Positions 1-8,472 of a stretch of DNA of 64,000 nucleotides are shown here, in pieces. The notes under the pieces are model-generated. The model was not told the DNA's origin. It saw only the letters and a program-made list of their open reading frames with translations, and did not search any database. Each line of letters begins with the position of its first letter. The stretch's first letter is position 1. A program made the translations under genes and the position numbers. The DNA comes from Bradyrhizobium sp. 138 (GTDB lineage: Bacteria > Pseudomonadota > Alphaproteobacteria > Rhizobiales > Xanthobacteraceae). The DNA is taken from positions 59,492 to 123,491 of the forward strand of contig NZ_JADPKT010000012.1 of NCBI RefSeq assembly GCF_023074075.1, in the 5' to 3' direction.

Positions 1-68
1 CGCATCGGACGGATTGGCAGAATATGCCGAGTCCAGTCGCCGTACTCCACCAACGCTACGGATTTATA

Positions 69-764
69 ATGAATCGCATTTGTGCAATCTTTGTCGGTCT
101 CATCGCCATCCTCACCAACGCCCCCGCATCTGCCGCCGAGACCGTCACCATAGCAGGGTCCCGCGCGGTGCTGATTATGCCGGCTTCATTGCGAGCGAGC
201 GTGATCCTGATGCCAGGTAGCGATGGTGCGATCCTAGCCGGCGACCATGGCGACATCCACGGCCTGAATGGCAACCAGCTCGTCCGCACCCGCGACGCCT
301 ACGCCGCGCGTGGGCTCGCGGTACTGGTCGTCGATGTCAGAACCGACCTCATGAGCGCGGTCGACTATATGGCGGAGATCAAGCGGCCGGTGACGGTAAT
401 CGCCACCAGCGCTGGCACGCGTCGCGCGGCCGAGAGGATCGCACGCGGCGCCAAGCCGGACGCTCTGGTTCTGACTTCGGGCATCCTCAGCCCGGAATCA
501 GGACCAGCGTCGAGCAACGTCGAATCTATCCTCGGCTCGCCGTCGGTGCTCTCGCGCACGCTGGTGATTCATCACCGCTACGACGGATGCAATCTGACGC
601 GGCCCGCTGGCGTTGAACCCTTCATCAAATGGGCGGGGGGCCGCGCGCGAGTGAGTTGGCTCTTGGGCGGCGTCAACCAGGGCAATCCCTGCTACGCAGA
701 CGCATATCATGGATTCAAGGGCCTCGACGACCAAGTGGTTGATCTCGCGGCTGGCTTTCGCTGA
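69..764 (+). CDS. Exported alpha/beta-hydrolase-like protein
   Basis: A 231-aa protein starting at the ATG at 69, which is followed directly by a signal peptide (MNRICAIFVGLIAIL, cleavage near ASA-AE). An upstream in-frame ATG at 24 would put 15 residues before the signal peptide and is less likely. The body has hydrolase-fold features: a VIATSAGTRRAAERIA segment resembling a nucleophile elbow, and a late HHRYDGC..P segment that could hold the acidic residue and His region. Probably periplasmic. The elbow lacks a perfect G-x-S-x-G, so catalysis is uncertain and the substrate is unknown. Confidence 0.6.
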   Translation: MNRICAIFVGLIAILTNAPASAAETVTIAGSRAVLIMPASLRASVILMPGSDGAILAGDHGDIHGLNGNQLVRTRDAYAARGLAVLVVDVRTDLMSAVDYMAEIKRPVTVIATSAGTRRAAERIARGAKPDALVLTSGILSPESGPASSNVESILGSPSVLSRTLVIHHRYDGCNLTRPAGVEPFIKWAGGRARVSWLLGGVNQGNPCYADAYHGFKGLDDQVVDLAAGFR

Positions 765-1023
765 AGCGCCTCCGTGTCATCGAAAATCGGATTACGTCCG
801 CTATTGGGCCCAAGGCCGACATTGGTGCGTGTCGGTTTCAACGTCGCCTTGGGAGAGCAATCGGACGCGACGAGCTTGTGAGCCCCACGGGCTGGAGCGG
901 GGTGCAATCCGGGCAACCGCCAAAATAGGCAACCGTTCAACCCGACGACATCGGTAGCGCAATTCTCGATTCGTTAGTCTGTCGTTGCTGGGCCATGGCG
1001 GCGCGCACGCCGCCGCCACGTCG

Positions 1024-1323
1024 TCAGTAATAGGGCTGCGAATACGCGTAGCGCGGATTGATGCCGCAATAGGCCGAGGTGCCGGAGGCGGTCGCCGCAC
1101 ATTGCTGGTAGCTGGCGAACTAGCAGTTGCGGGGATAGCCCCAGCTGCGGCCTTGCAGGCAGTATCTGTCGCTTCCGGCCTGGGCCGGGGCAGCCGACAA
1201 CGACGCGGCGATCAAGGTTGCGAACGATGCAAGCGTGAAGATGGTGTCGATTGTGAGGTGGAACGCCGAGCCTTGGTGCTCCCGTGGCCTGGCGTTCCCG
1301 TGGACCGTCTGACGCATGGTCAT
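1024..1323 (-). pseudogene. DUF3551-type secreted protein, amber-interrupted
   Basis: The minus strand reads a signal-peptide-like segment followed by YCLQGRSWGYPRNC, then TAG at 1120-1122, then FASYQQCAATASGTSAYCG and a C-terminal NPRYAYSQPYY before TGA at 1024-1026. This is the cysteine pattern of the small rhizobial DUF3551 family, where a Gln normally follows NC. One C-to-T change (CAG to TAG) would explain the stop. The frame is otherwise intact. The start near 1323 is a guess. The rest of the 765-1510 interval holds nothing else that I can support. Confidence 0.6.
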
Positions 1324-1510
1324 GTTGTGCTGGTCGCCGCAACGCCGGATGCGTTCGGGGCGAGGTCCATCGTGACGCGGCCGGCGGCATGCAATGTGAT
1401 CTCGGCCACAGTTCTCGTGCGGGATCGGACCTAATGTTGACAGACTTGCACGCGTCGATGCCGCAGGCGTACGTTCGGCCTGTTCGGATCGGGCAAATTT
1501 GGAGGTTCTG

Positions 1511-1846
1511 ATGCAAAAATCATATTTGCTGGCCGCGACAGCGGTGCTGGCGCTCATCATGCAAATGCCGCTCGCATCGGCACAGACCGCGCCGGCTGCC
1601 GGCGGAACTGCGGCGCCTGCGGCGACAAGCACTGCGCCGGCCGCGACGACGGCGCCGGCTGCGACCACCGACAGCTCGAGCCAGCCGACCGACCCCAAGA
1701 AGAGCGCGTCGAAGAAGCCGGCGAAGAAAAAGATGACGCGACAGCAGGAGATCGATCACTCGGTCGACACTGGTACCGTGCCTGCGCGCTATCGCAGCTC
1801 GGTGCCCAAGCAGTACCAGCAATATATTCCGTTCGATAAGCAATAG
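1511..1846 (+). CDS. Small exported Ala/Pro-Lys-rich protein
   Basis: A 111-aa protein with GGAGG six bases before the ATG. It has an N-terminal signal peptide ending near ASAQ, an Ala/Pro/Thr-rich low-complexity spacer, a Lys-rich stretch (about residues 58-72), then a conserved-looking tail with RYRSSVPKQYQQYIPFDKQ. This architecture is common among uncharacterised Bradyrhizobium periplasmic proteins. No enzymatic motif is visible and the function is unknown. Confidence 0.6.
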   Translation: MQKSYLLAATAVLALIMQMPLASAQTAPAAGGTAAPAATSTAPAATTAPAATTDSSSQPTDPKKSASKKPAKKKMTRQQEIDHSVDTGTVPARYRSSVPKQYQQYIPFDKQ

Positions 1847-2002
1847 CCGCTTCCATGGCGGTGCGACGTGATCAGCCGTTGCGCCGCCGGCAACTTCGAG
1901 CGACACGCCATCGAAGGATGGCCCCGGCCGGGGGACTCCCTCCTCACATCCCCGGTGGCGGTCTGCGAGAGCAGTGCTAGAGTAGGCCGAAGCCCGGGGG
2001 GA

Positions 2003-2491
2003 ATGATGAGTGACGACGTGAAGGATGCTGGCCTTGTGGCCATGATCAGCAGCATCCTCGGAGGCAACAAGCGCGCAGACCCTGTTGCACCGCCGCCGCT
2101 CACCGAAGGGCCGCCGACAGTGCCCTCGAACGGAGCGGAAGCGGTTTCGGCGCCCAGCGCCGAGGCGACGTCAATCAGGCACGAGGATGCGTCCGACGCT
2201 AAGCCGGTCACCGCGGAGCCGGTCGAGCAGCCTGCAAAAATTGTCACGACGCGGGATGGCAAACAGCTGCTGCCGGCCGAAGCGATTGCCGATCTCGTGC
2301 TGGGCGAGCTGCGCAAGCTGGAGGATTTTCCGGCAACCGGCGTCTCGGTCACGGTCTATGGCTACCGGCATTGGAACGCGATGATCACCTTCGCCCCGTT
2401 CTCGACCAATTTCCAGAATGCAACGCGGTTCCGCCAGGCCCTGCCGGATATCGTCTTCAAGCTCCGTCGTTTCGCCGAACTTGAGATATAG
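2003..2491 (+). CDS. Hypothetical protein
   Basis: A 162-aa protein. The start is placed at the ATGATG at 2003/2006 behind a GGGGGGAA purine run; the frame stays open further upstream to 1868. The N-terminal half is Pro/Ala-rich and probably disordered. The C-terminal half (LPAEAIADLVLGELRKL onwards) looks folded and contains a TVYGYRHWNAMITFAP segment. No signal peptide or known domain was recognised. The downstream GreA-like gene begins 64 bases after the stop on the same strand. Confidence 0.5.
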   Translation: MMSDDVKDAGLVAMISSILGGNKRADPVAPPPLTEGPPTVPSNGAEAVSAPSAEATSIRHEDASDAKPVTAEPVEQPAKIVTTRDGKQLLPAEAIADLVLGELRKLEDFPATGVSVTVYGYRHWNAMITFAPFSTNFQNATRFRQALPDIVFKLRRFAELEI

Positions 2492-2555
2492 TCTGGCTCA
2501 ATCACCGGCGGAACGCGTCCGCCGGCAGCCAAGACAGTTCGACAGGATTCTTGAA

Positions 2556-3038
2556 TTGAGCGTCGCCTTTACCAAGGAAGAAAGCGCCGAGACCGCGTCC
2601 GAGACGCTGTTGCCGGATCGCCCGATCTCGCCGCATCCGAACCTCGTGACGGAAAAAGGTTTGCAGGCGTTGCAGGCGCAGCTTGCGGAAGCGCGCGCGG
2701 CCTATGAAGCCGCGCAAGCCATCGAGGACGTCAACGAGAAGCGCCGGCAATCGGCGGTGCCCCTGCGCGACACCCGCTATCTGACGGAACGCTTGCGCAC
2801 CGCGCAGGTCGTCCCCAATCCGGCGTCGAACGATGTCGTCGCCTTCGGCAGCACCGTGACCTTCAGCCGCGCTGATGGCCGCGTGCAGACCTATCGTATC
2901 GTCGGCGAGGACGAAGCCGACCCGAAGGCGGGAACGATCTCGTTCGTCGCGCCGGTGGCGCGGTCGTTGATGGGCAAGGCGGTGGGTGATGTCGTCGGGG
3001 CAGGCGCGCAGGAGATCGAGATCTTGTCGATCGGGTAG
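2556..3038 (+). CDS. GreA/GreB-family transcription elongation factor
   Basis: A 160-aa protein. The TTG at 2556 is chosen because the following SVAFTKEESAETASETLLP matches how rhizobial members of this family begin; the frame is open upstream without a better start. The N-terminal part is an amphipathic helical segment (EKGLQALQAQLAEARAAYE). The C-terminal half has the Gre FKBP-like signature: FGSTVTFSRADG, then YRIVGEDEADPKAGTISF and P.ARSLMGKAVGD. Gre factors bind the RNA polymerase secondary channel and stimulate transcript cleavage. Here the coiled coil is shorter than in canonical GreA, so it may be a specialised or anti-Gre paralog. Confidence 0.75.
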   Translation: MSVAFTKEESAETASETLLPDRPISPHPNLVTEKGLQALQAQLAEARAAYEAAQAIEDVNEKRRQSAVPLRDTRYLTERLRTAQVVPNPASNDVVAFGSTVTFSRADGRVQTYRIVGEDEADPKAGTISFVAPVARSLMGKAVGDVVGAGAQEIEILSIG

Positions 3039-3166
3039 CAAAGCGCAGGATCAGTCGAGCATTGCGTGGCAAAGCGCGCCATCGACAGGAGCAATCCCAT
3101 TCGCCTAAAGCATGATCCGGAACAGCGCGAGGCCGTCGTCTCCGCCAAACAAAGCGCGATGGTTGG

Positions 3167-3844
3167 ATGAGACGGTTTCTGTCGGGAGCGTTGCCGTTCT
3201 ACGCGCTGGCCGGATTGGCCATGTGCATGTACCTCGTTCTGTACCGGACGAGCCTGTTCGATCTGAACGCGATTGTCCATGGCGCGGCCGGGTCGGCATG
3301 GTTTCCGGGCTTCATGTTCGCCTGCGTGCTGCTGGAGGCGATCTTCCCGTATTTCGGCTATTTCCCCGGCACCGCGCTGATCCTGATGTCGGTGACGCTC
3401 AATCCGAAGGCCGTGGACGGCTCCGTCTTCATCGTGGCGTGGCTCGCCATCGTGCTGGGCGCCGTTGTCAGCTACGGACAGGCTCGTTTCTTCAGGCCGT
3501 TCCTGCAGCGCGTAGCCTCAAAGGCGGCCTTAAGCCGCTGCGAGTCCTTGTTCGATGCCTACGGTCCCTACGCGCGCATTGCGTTGTTCGTTCATCCCAA
3601 CGCCAGCGCAATGTATTTCACCGCGCTCGGACTCCTCGGCCGCAACCTGACGCGCGAGCTCGCTTATCTCTGCGTGGGTGCCGCGGCCGCCGTGGGCATT
3701 CTGTTCATCATCGTGACCAGACTGGTGTCGTCCGTCGGCCCCACCGACGATGGCGAATTGCAGGTGCTGCTGGCCGCCGCGCTGGCCGCCCTCGGGACCC
3801 TGGTCGGTCTCTACACGGCGTGGCGGCCAGAGCGGGCGGTGTAG
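3167..3844 (+). CDS. VTT/DedA-like integral membrane protein
   Basis: A 225-aa protein with about five hydrophobic segments. The E-x-x-FPYFGYFPGTALILMS stretch (about residues 59-78) resembles the first half of the VTT (SNARE-associated/DedA) domain, and a second polar-interrupted hydrophobic region (ARIALFVHPNASAMYFTALG) falls where the second repeat would be. Family members are inner-membrane proteins tied to lipid carrier recycling or membrane homeostasis. The family match is by pattern only. It stands alone between a Gre-like gene and a convergent SDR gene. Confidence 0.55.
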   Translation: MRRFLSGALPFYALAGLAMCMYLVLYRTSLFDLNAIVHGAAGSAWFPGFMFACVLLEAIFPYFGYFPGTALILMSVTLNPKAVDGSVFIVAWLAIVLGAVVSYGQARFFRPFLQRVASKAALSRCESLFDAYGPYARIALFVHPNASAMYFTALGLLGRNLTRELAYLCVGAAAAVGILFIIVTRLVSSVGPTDDGELQVLLAAALAALGTLVGLYTAWRPERAV

Positions 3845-3862
3845 AGCTTTTCGTCTCGTGCG

Positions 3863-4636
3863 CTACTCCTCCGGCAGCTCGACTCCTGTTAGCTTGCTCA
3901 ATTGACCGATGAGCGCGTCCTGAAACTTCGGATCGGTCGCTTCACTCGCCGGCTGCTGCTGCGCGAGATGATGCCAATAGCGCCCCGTCACCAAGGCGGC
4001 GGGATCCTTGCTCACCGCCAGCCAGGTTTGCGTCCGTTGTCCGGTGTCGATATCGACCGGCGCGCCCGCGCCGCCCATCTTCGTGCGCACCCAGCCGGGA
4101 TCGACGGCGTTGCTCAGGACTTTTGGCCAACGCCGCGCCAGCGCGAAGGCGAGCGCGACCATTTGCAGCTTGCTCTCGGCATAGGCCTTGGCCGCATCCC
4201 AGGGACGCCTGGTCCAGTCGAGGTCGTCGAGCGAATTCTCTCCACCCCGGTGCAAACCGCTGCTGAGATACACCAATCGGCCCGGACGTTCGATCAGGGC
4301 CGTCAGCATGTAGGGCGCAAGCGTATTGATGGCCAGAGTTTCGGCATGGCCTTCCGGCGTCGCGCCGCGGCCGGGCCGCGTGTAGACGCCGGCGTTGTGA
4401 ATGACCGCATCCATGCGTCCGATCGCGTTGACCTGATCGGCGATAGCCTTCGTCTCGGCCGCGCTTCTGAGATCGCCGACCACGATCCCTCGGCAATTTG
4501 ACTTCAGCGCGCCGAGCGCCTCGGCACGATCGGCCGAGCGTGCGTGCAGCACGATTTGATGTCCTTGATCGAGCAGGGATTGCGCCGCCGCGCGGCCGAG
4601 GCCATCGGTGCTGCCGGTGATGAATATGGTCGCCAT
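3863..4636 (-). CDS. Short-chain dehydrogenase/reductase (SDR)
   Basis: A 257-aa Rossmann-fold oxidoreductase. The N-terminal cofactor motif is ITGSTDGLGRAAA (TGxxxGLG), followed by IHNAG (NNAG-like motif), catalytic Ser in YLSSG, and YAESK giving the catalytic Tyr and Lys. The tail PGWVRTKMGG is typical of SDRs resembling retinol dehydrogenase or WW-domain oxidoreductase types. It uses NAD(P)H; the substrate cannot be read from the sequence. It converges with the upstream membrane-protein gene. Confidence 0.85.
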   Translation of the reverse strand: MATIFITGSTDGLGRAAAQSLLDQGHQIVLHARSADRAEALGALKSNCRGIVVGDLRSAAETKAIADQVNAIGRMDAVIHNAGVYTRPGRGATPEGHAETLAINTLAPYMLTALIERPGRLVYLSSGLHRGGENSLDDLDWTRRPWDAAKAYAESKLQMVALAFALARRWPKVLSNAVDPGWVRTKMGGAGAPVDIDTGQRTQTWLAVSKDPAALVTGRYWHHLAQQQPASEATDPKFQDALIGQLSKLTGVELPEE

Positions 4637-4782
4637 GCGCTACTCCTGGAATCTGATGGCGAAACGAGCTTGCCGCAGCAAAGTGGCCCCAAGGTGTTGC
4701 ATGTGGGTCACATCCAAGCCGCCAAAAATCGATAAGATCATGCCCAATTGCATGACACGCATTAGATTCGTGGGGGACGCTG

Positions 4783-5556
4783 ATGAAGAAATTCCTGCTT
4801 TCCGTTGCAGCATTCGGACTGGCCTGCACAGGCGCCAGCGCCGCTGATCTGGCGGCACGTCCCTATACCAAGGCGCCGCCGATGGTTGCCGCCGTCTACG
4901 ATTGGAGCGGCTTCTACATCGGTGTCAACGGCGGCGGCGGATCGAGCCGCAAGTGCTGGGATCTGATTTCTCCCGGAACTGGCGTCATCGTCCCGGAAGG
5001 GTGCCACGATGCCACGGGCGGCACCGCAGGCGGGCAGATCGGATATCGTTGGCAGTCCGTCAATTGGGTGTTCGGCGTCGAGGGCCAGGGCAACTGGGCG
5101 GATTTCACGGGCGATAACGTCACCACGGTGCTTTTCGCGCCCACCGGTCTTCGCAATCGTTCGCATGTCGAAGGGTTCGGCCTGATCACCGGGCAAGTTG
5201 GCTATGCCTGGAACAATGTCCTCCTATACGTGAAGGGTGGCGGCGCGGTCGTGGCCGACAAATACCGTACCAACGACGTCGTCACCGGGCTGGAATTCGA
5301 TCGGGCCAGCGAAACGCGTTGGGGTGGCGTCGTCGGCGGCGGCGTTGAATTCGGCTTTGCTCCGAACTGGTCGCTGGGCGTGGAGTACGACCACATCTTC
5401 CTCGGCCATCGCGACGTCACGTTCGCCGGTACCGGCAGTTTTGGTGGCGTGGCCGCTGGCGCCTTCACCCGCAGAGAGCGCATCGGCCAGGATATCGACA
5501 TCGGGCTCGTGCGATTGAACTATCGCTTTGGAGGGCCCCTCATCGCCAAGTACTAA
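4783..5556 (+). CDS. Omp25/RopB-like outer-membrane beta-barrel protein
   Basis: A 257-aa protein with a signal peptide ending ASA-ADL, then ARPYTKAPPM and YDWSGFYIGVNGGGG, the standard opening of rhizobial Omp25/31-type porin-family proteins. Alternating hydrophobic strands rich in Gly and aromatics (VGYAWNNVLLYVKGGGA, GGVEFGFAPNWSLGVEYDH) end in VRLNYRFGGP with a terminal aromatic-rich strand. It sits in the outer membrane, probably as a structural barrel. This is the last chromosome-like gene before the first tRNA-derived att repeat. Confidence 0.88.
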   Translation: MKKFLLSVAAFGLACTGASAADLAARPYTKAPPMVAAVYDWSGFYIGVNGGGGSSRKCWDLISPGTGVIVPEGCHDATGGTAGGQIGYRWQSVNWVFGVEGQGNWADFTGDNVTTVLFAPTGLRNRSHVEGFGLITGQVGYAWNNVLLYVKGGGAVVADKYRTNDVVTGLEFDRASETRWGGVVGGGVEFGFAPNWSLGVEYDHIFLGHRDVTFAGTGSFGGVAAGAFTRRERIGQDIDIGLVRLNYRFGGPLIAKY

Positions 5557-5776
5557 GGCGGGGGTGATGTGGCCGCGCAGAGTTTCTGGCGCGCAGGCTG
5601 CTTTCTGCTGAGGCACCACCATGCCGGTGTTTTGCCCGACAGGGCAAACAGGTGGATTCGGGAAACCGTAACCCATTGATCCGACTGGCGTCGGCTACTG
5701 TGCATGGGTTTTCGATATTTTGATTTGGACGGCCCCAAAAGGCTGGCAGGCGTCAGCAATCGTCGGGACGGGGTAA

Positions 5777-5828
5777 TGAATGGTGGGCGCACAAGGGATC
5801 GAACCTTGGACCTCTCCCGTGTGAAGGC
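5777..5828 (-). repeat. att site 1: 3' half of tRNA-Val(CAC)
   Basis: The minus strand shows a tRNA 3' half: anticodon loop with T33 and CAC, an AGGTC variable loop, a CAAGG/TTCGATC/CCTTG T arm, the acceptor strand TGCGCCC, A73 and encoded CCA. The 5' half is missing: no GGGCGCA partner and no matching anticodon stem follow. 46 bp are identical to copies at 7703-7748 and 50554-50599; copies 1 and 2 match over 52 bp. Read as the chromosome-side att of a tRNA-targeting island. Confidence 0.85.
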
Positions 5829-6054
5829 GGAGGCCGTATTCAGAATAGCCTACAATAAAAGGGTATTCTGAGCACTGACGGCCTGCTGCACACATTTTGC
5901 ACGCCGTTAATTTCGGAAATTTAGAAGAAGATGGTCGTTGCCTCGATCGGGAGAGGTCTGTCGACGTTCCCGTGATGTCTTCGGCGAGCCTGAGCTCAAA
6001 GTCTGCAAGAGCGGCATTCTGCTTAGGCCCAAGGAATGGGGGGCAGAAGGCAGA

Positions 6055-6477
6055 CTATTTGTAGTCAATTCGGATGTTGCCGACGCTTTCGTCGTGCCTG
6101 ATAAAGCCTCGCTCGCGCCCGGGCATAAGAGCGATTTCGACGACTTCATTCTCACGCCAGCTGGACAGCACTTCGGCGTTACCAACGAAGCCGAGGAATG
6201 CATGGTTACGGTCGGGCGAAAAGGGCCGGTCCATCGGCGCGATGCTCGCATACATTGAATCCGGTACCGTAGCGTTGCACTCCTGCCTGAAAACATACAC
6301 GGCCTTGGTGCCGTCGGGCGATCGGGTCGAACTCAGGATCACGTTGCGGCAGTCGGCGAACGCTTCGAGCGCGTACCAGATTAGGCCAAGCATGGCTGCG
6401 ATGCCCATGCCGACCACCGCGAGGATCGCGATCGCGATCCGTAACCAGAGTCCCCGGGTTCGGAGGGAGAGGGCCAT
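6055..6477 (-). CDS. Membrane-anchored hypothetical protein
   Basis: A 140-aa protein. The ATG at 6477 is preferred to the TTG one codon earlier. A single N-terminal membrane helix (about residues 9-35) is followed by a cysteine-containing extracytoplasmic domain with SSTRSPDGTKAVYVFRQEC and NATVPDSMYASIAP. The pattern of a sugar-like SPDG turn with a conserved Cys resembles small DUF5412-like proteins, but I cannot confirm that. It lies in the 1.9-kb segment between att copies 1 and 2. Nothing is seen between 5829 and 6054. Confidence 0.55.
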   Translation of the reverse strand: MALSLRTRGLWLRIAIAILAVVGMGIAAMLGLIWYALEAFADCRNVILSSTRSPDGTKAVYVFRQECNATVPDSMYASIAPMDRPFSPDRNHAFLGFVGNAEVLSSWRENEVVEIALMPGRERGFIRHDESVGNIRIDYK

Positions 6478-6589
6478 CAAATGAATAACGATAGTCGACT
6501 ACCCGTGACCTCGGCAGTACAGGTATTGCAGATATGGCGGCGGATGTCCGATCTGCTATCTTGGATCCCTTGTCGAGACGGATGATCCG

Positions 6590-7189
6590 ATGGAAACGAA
6601 TCTAAAATCATTCAAATCGGCCAGAAAGTTCTCCGTATTTAGCTACGGAATAAGCCGCGGACCTCTGTTGCTCAGAAGTGGAAAGACTGATGAGCACCAT
6701 ACCCGCATCGACGTGCTCATCAAAGACGTCCGTGCGTTGGAACTTCGATCTTGGTTTGAAGGTCTTGAAATAAGTGAGGTGGATCGAAATTATCTCCGTG
6801 ATTTCCCAAGTAATCCGCTTGAGATGATGGAAGCCGGTCTCCGAGTTTACGCCCTATCAGGGAAAGGATGGCATGGGTTTGTTGTTGGAGGCAACTTTTG
6901 TGTCCACGAAGATGATGCAGACTTTATGGCCCCAAGTGAGTTATTGCCCGCGTCGGACACGGGCGATGAGATAGACAGATACGGGCGTTATATCGACCCA
7001 GCTGAAGCCTACCAGCAATTCATGCTCAAGCTCTTTGACGTAGAGGAAGAGGCGCGAGAGCTAGCCTATTCAAAAGAGGCGCTCGCTCGCCTTCACGAAG
7101 CGCGGCTCGTGTTCTTGGCTGAGTTCAAAGAGAAGTTTCCCGGATACGGAAAAGGCCGCGCTGTCTGGAATAGACCACTCGTTCTGTAA
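6590..7189 (+). CDS. Hypothetical protein
   Basis: A 199-aa protein. The first third has strand-rich sequence (FSVFSYGISRGPLLLRSGK, THIRIDVLIKDV-like), and the last third is strongly helical and charged (LKLFDVEEEARELAYSKEALARLHEAR). Codon usage is less GC-biased than in neighbouring chromosome genes, which fits acquisition by transfer. No known domain was recognised. It sits between att copies 1 and 2 and converges with the next gene. Confidence 0.5.
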   Translation: METNLKSFKSARKFSVFSYGISRGPLLLRSGKTDEHHTRIDVLIKDVRALELRSWFEGLEISEVDRNYLRDFPSNPLEMMEAGLRVYALSGKGWHGFVVGGNFCVHEDDADFMAPSELLPASDTGDEIDRYGRYIDPAEAYQQFMLKLFDVEEEARELAYSKEALARLHEARLVFLAEFKEKFPGYGKGRAVWNRPLVL

Positions 7190-7190
7190 C

Positions 7191-7550
7191 CTACCAAGGC
7201 GTTAGGCCGCCTGGGTTGTCTGTTGAAAAACGCTCGACGAGGCTTTGGCAGTGGCGTTCGCCAAATCCGCGGGCCCAAGCTTCCTTCTCGTCGATCTCCG
7301 GCTGAAGGGCGTCCAGCGCAGCTGCCTGCCAATGCTTTCTCACCTCACCAAATGGTAGCGCGTCTGTCTCGGAAACAATGCCAACAAAAGGCAGCAGGTC
7401 GGCGTCGTGCTCATCGAGTCGTGCTGTTGTGCCAGCCGCAATAATTTTCCGCGCGCCCGCAAGGTACGAGAGCTTTCCAGCCAGCATGTCTTGCGCGGCT
7501 TTGACTATCCTGCGACGGGCCGCCAGAATCTCAGTTTCGTTCCAACTCAT
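7191..7550 (-). CDS. Small DUF2489-like hypothetical protein
   Basis: A 119-aa protein from the ATG at 7550 (a GTG four codons upstream is also in frame). It shows the helix ILAARRRIVKAAQDML and then FVGIVSETDALPFGEVRKHW, a motif seen in small uncharacterised proteins carrying DUF2489-like domains. This assignment is from memory of the motif. Probably cytoplasmic; no catalytic signature. It ends one base after the convergent gene stops. Confidence 0.5.
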   Translation of the reverse strand: MSWNETEILAARRRIVKAAQDMLAGKLSYLAGARKIIAAGTTARLDEHDADLLPFVGIVSETDALPFGEVRKHWQAAALDALQPEIDEKEAWARGFGERHCQSLVERFSTDNPGGLTPW

Positions 7551-7699
7551 CGCGCTATGCACCGTTGGCTGGGGCTTTTATCAGCGATGTCGCCTATTTA
7601 TGCCTTCGTGGCAATGTCAGTCGGATGCTTGATTTCCGGTTGCGAGAGCAAGGCGGACGTATGCGGCAAGGGAACCTTCAGCGCTCTCGAAATCTAGGC

Positions 7700-7751
7700 T
7701 GAATGGTGGGCGCACAAGGGATCGAACCTTGGACCTCTCCCGTGTGAAGGC
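7700..7751 (-). repeat. att site 2: 3' half of tRNA-Val(CAC)
   Basis: This is the second copy of the tRNA-Val 3' half, identical to copy 1 over 52 bp and to copy 3 over 46 bp. No 5' tRNA half follows to the right. The integrase remnant 0.3 kb downstream in the expected orientation supports reading it as the end of an older island. Copies 1 and 2 enclose a 1.9-kb cassette of three genes. Confidence 0.85.
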
Positions 7752-8042
7752 CAGTCCTGCCATTGATGCAATTGGCGAATTTCCAGGCCGGGTCAAATTC
7801 CCCGTCTTTTCCCCTGATCCTGAAAGGCCTCCCAAATCCGGATCGGGTCCAAGAATGACGTCGCGATCTCTGACGGCCTTGGCAGTCTTGGAGGGCCGCC
7901 GGGGACGGTGCCCGTCCCCCGGCGACGAGCCCGGCGAGGATCTGAGCACCGCCGCACTGGCCGCGGTGATCGATCTCATGACCGAGGCTCTGGGGGGGCG
8001 GCTGGGCGGCCGCGCTGGACCTATCCCAAGCTGGACAGAGAC

Positions 8043-8276
8043 GCTGTGCCGCATGGCTTCCGGTCGACCTCCAAGGACTGGTGCACCGAGCAGACTGGCT
8101 ACCCGAATGAGATGTCCGAGATGGCGCTGGCGCACACCGTGCCCGACAAGGTGGAGGCGGCCTACCGCCGTGGCGATATGCTGGAGAAGCGGCGGCGGAT
8201 GATGGCCGATTGGGCGGCGTTTGTGCCGGCAAACCCGTGGAGCAGGGCGTCAACGTGGTGCCCGATGAGGGCTTAG
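8043..8276 (+). pseudogene. Tyrosine integrase, C-terminal remnant
   Basis: The frame reads VPHGFRSTSKDWCTEQTGYP (the H-G-F-R catalytic box of P4-type integrases), then EMALAHTV and the hallmark tail DKVEAAYRRGDMLEKRRRMM with the nucleophile Tyr. The sequence upstream in this frame does not resemble an integrase, so the N-terminal three-quarters are gone or scrambled. It lies just right of att copy 2, where the integrase of a tRNA island normally sits. Confidence 0.75.
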
Positions 8277-8385
8277 GCAGACTCGTGGATCGCCGGTGAT
8301 CGTTAATGGCTTCTAAATGCTGAAAGAAAAAATAGTTATCCCGACAATTCACAGGTTGGCCGTGAATCACTATGTTATCGGTAAC

Positions 8386-8464
8386 TCCCTAGCCTGACGC
8401 CACCGCCTAGGCGGTGGCACCCACCCCAAGGTGGGGATCGATTCTTCGATCTAGAGGCTAGGGA
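8386..8464. ncRNA. Predicted four-way-junction RNA beside DUF3800 gene
   Basis: A perfect 9-bp outer stem (TCCCTAGCC at 8386-8394 with GGCTAGGGA at 8456-8464) encloses three hairpins: the palindrome CCACCGCCTAGGCGGTGG (8400-8417), CCCACC-CCAA-GGTGGG (about 8420-8435), and ATCGA-TTCT-TCGAT (about 8437-8450). Together they fold as a cloverleaf. It lies nine bases beyond the stop of the DUF3800 gene. Structured RNA motifs associated with DUF3800 genes have been reported from comparative genomics, which makes an RNA plausible. A complex terminator or a mobile-element end is possible. Strand is undetermined. Confidence 0.5.
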
Positions 8465-8472
8465 CCACCCTT

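Noticed and set aside
5777..5828. Complete tRNA gene
   Set aside because: Only the half from the anticodon loop to CCA is present; the complementary acceptor and D-arm sequences are missing at all three copies.
8386..8464. Retron msr-msd RNA
   Set aside because: No reverse transcriptase gene lies nearby and the fold has no recognisable msd stem.
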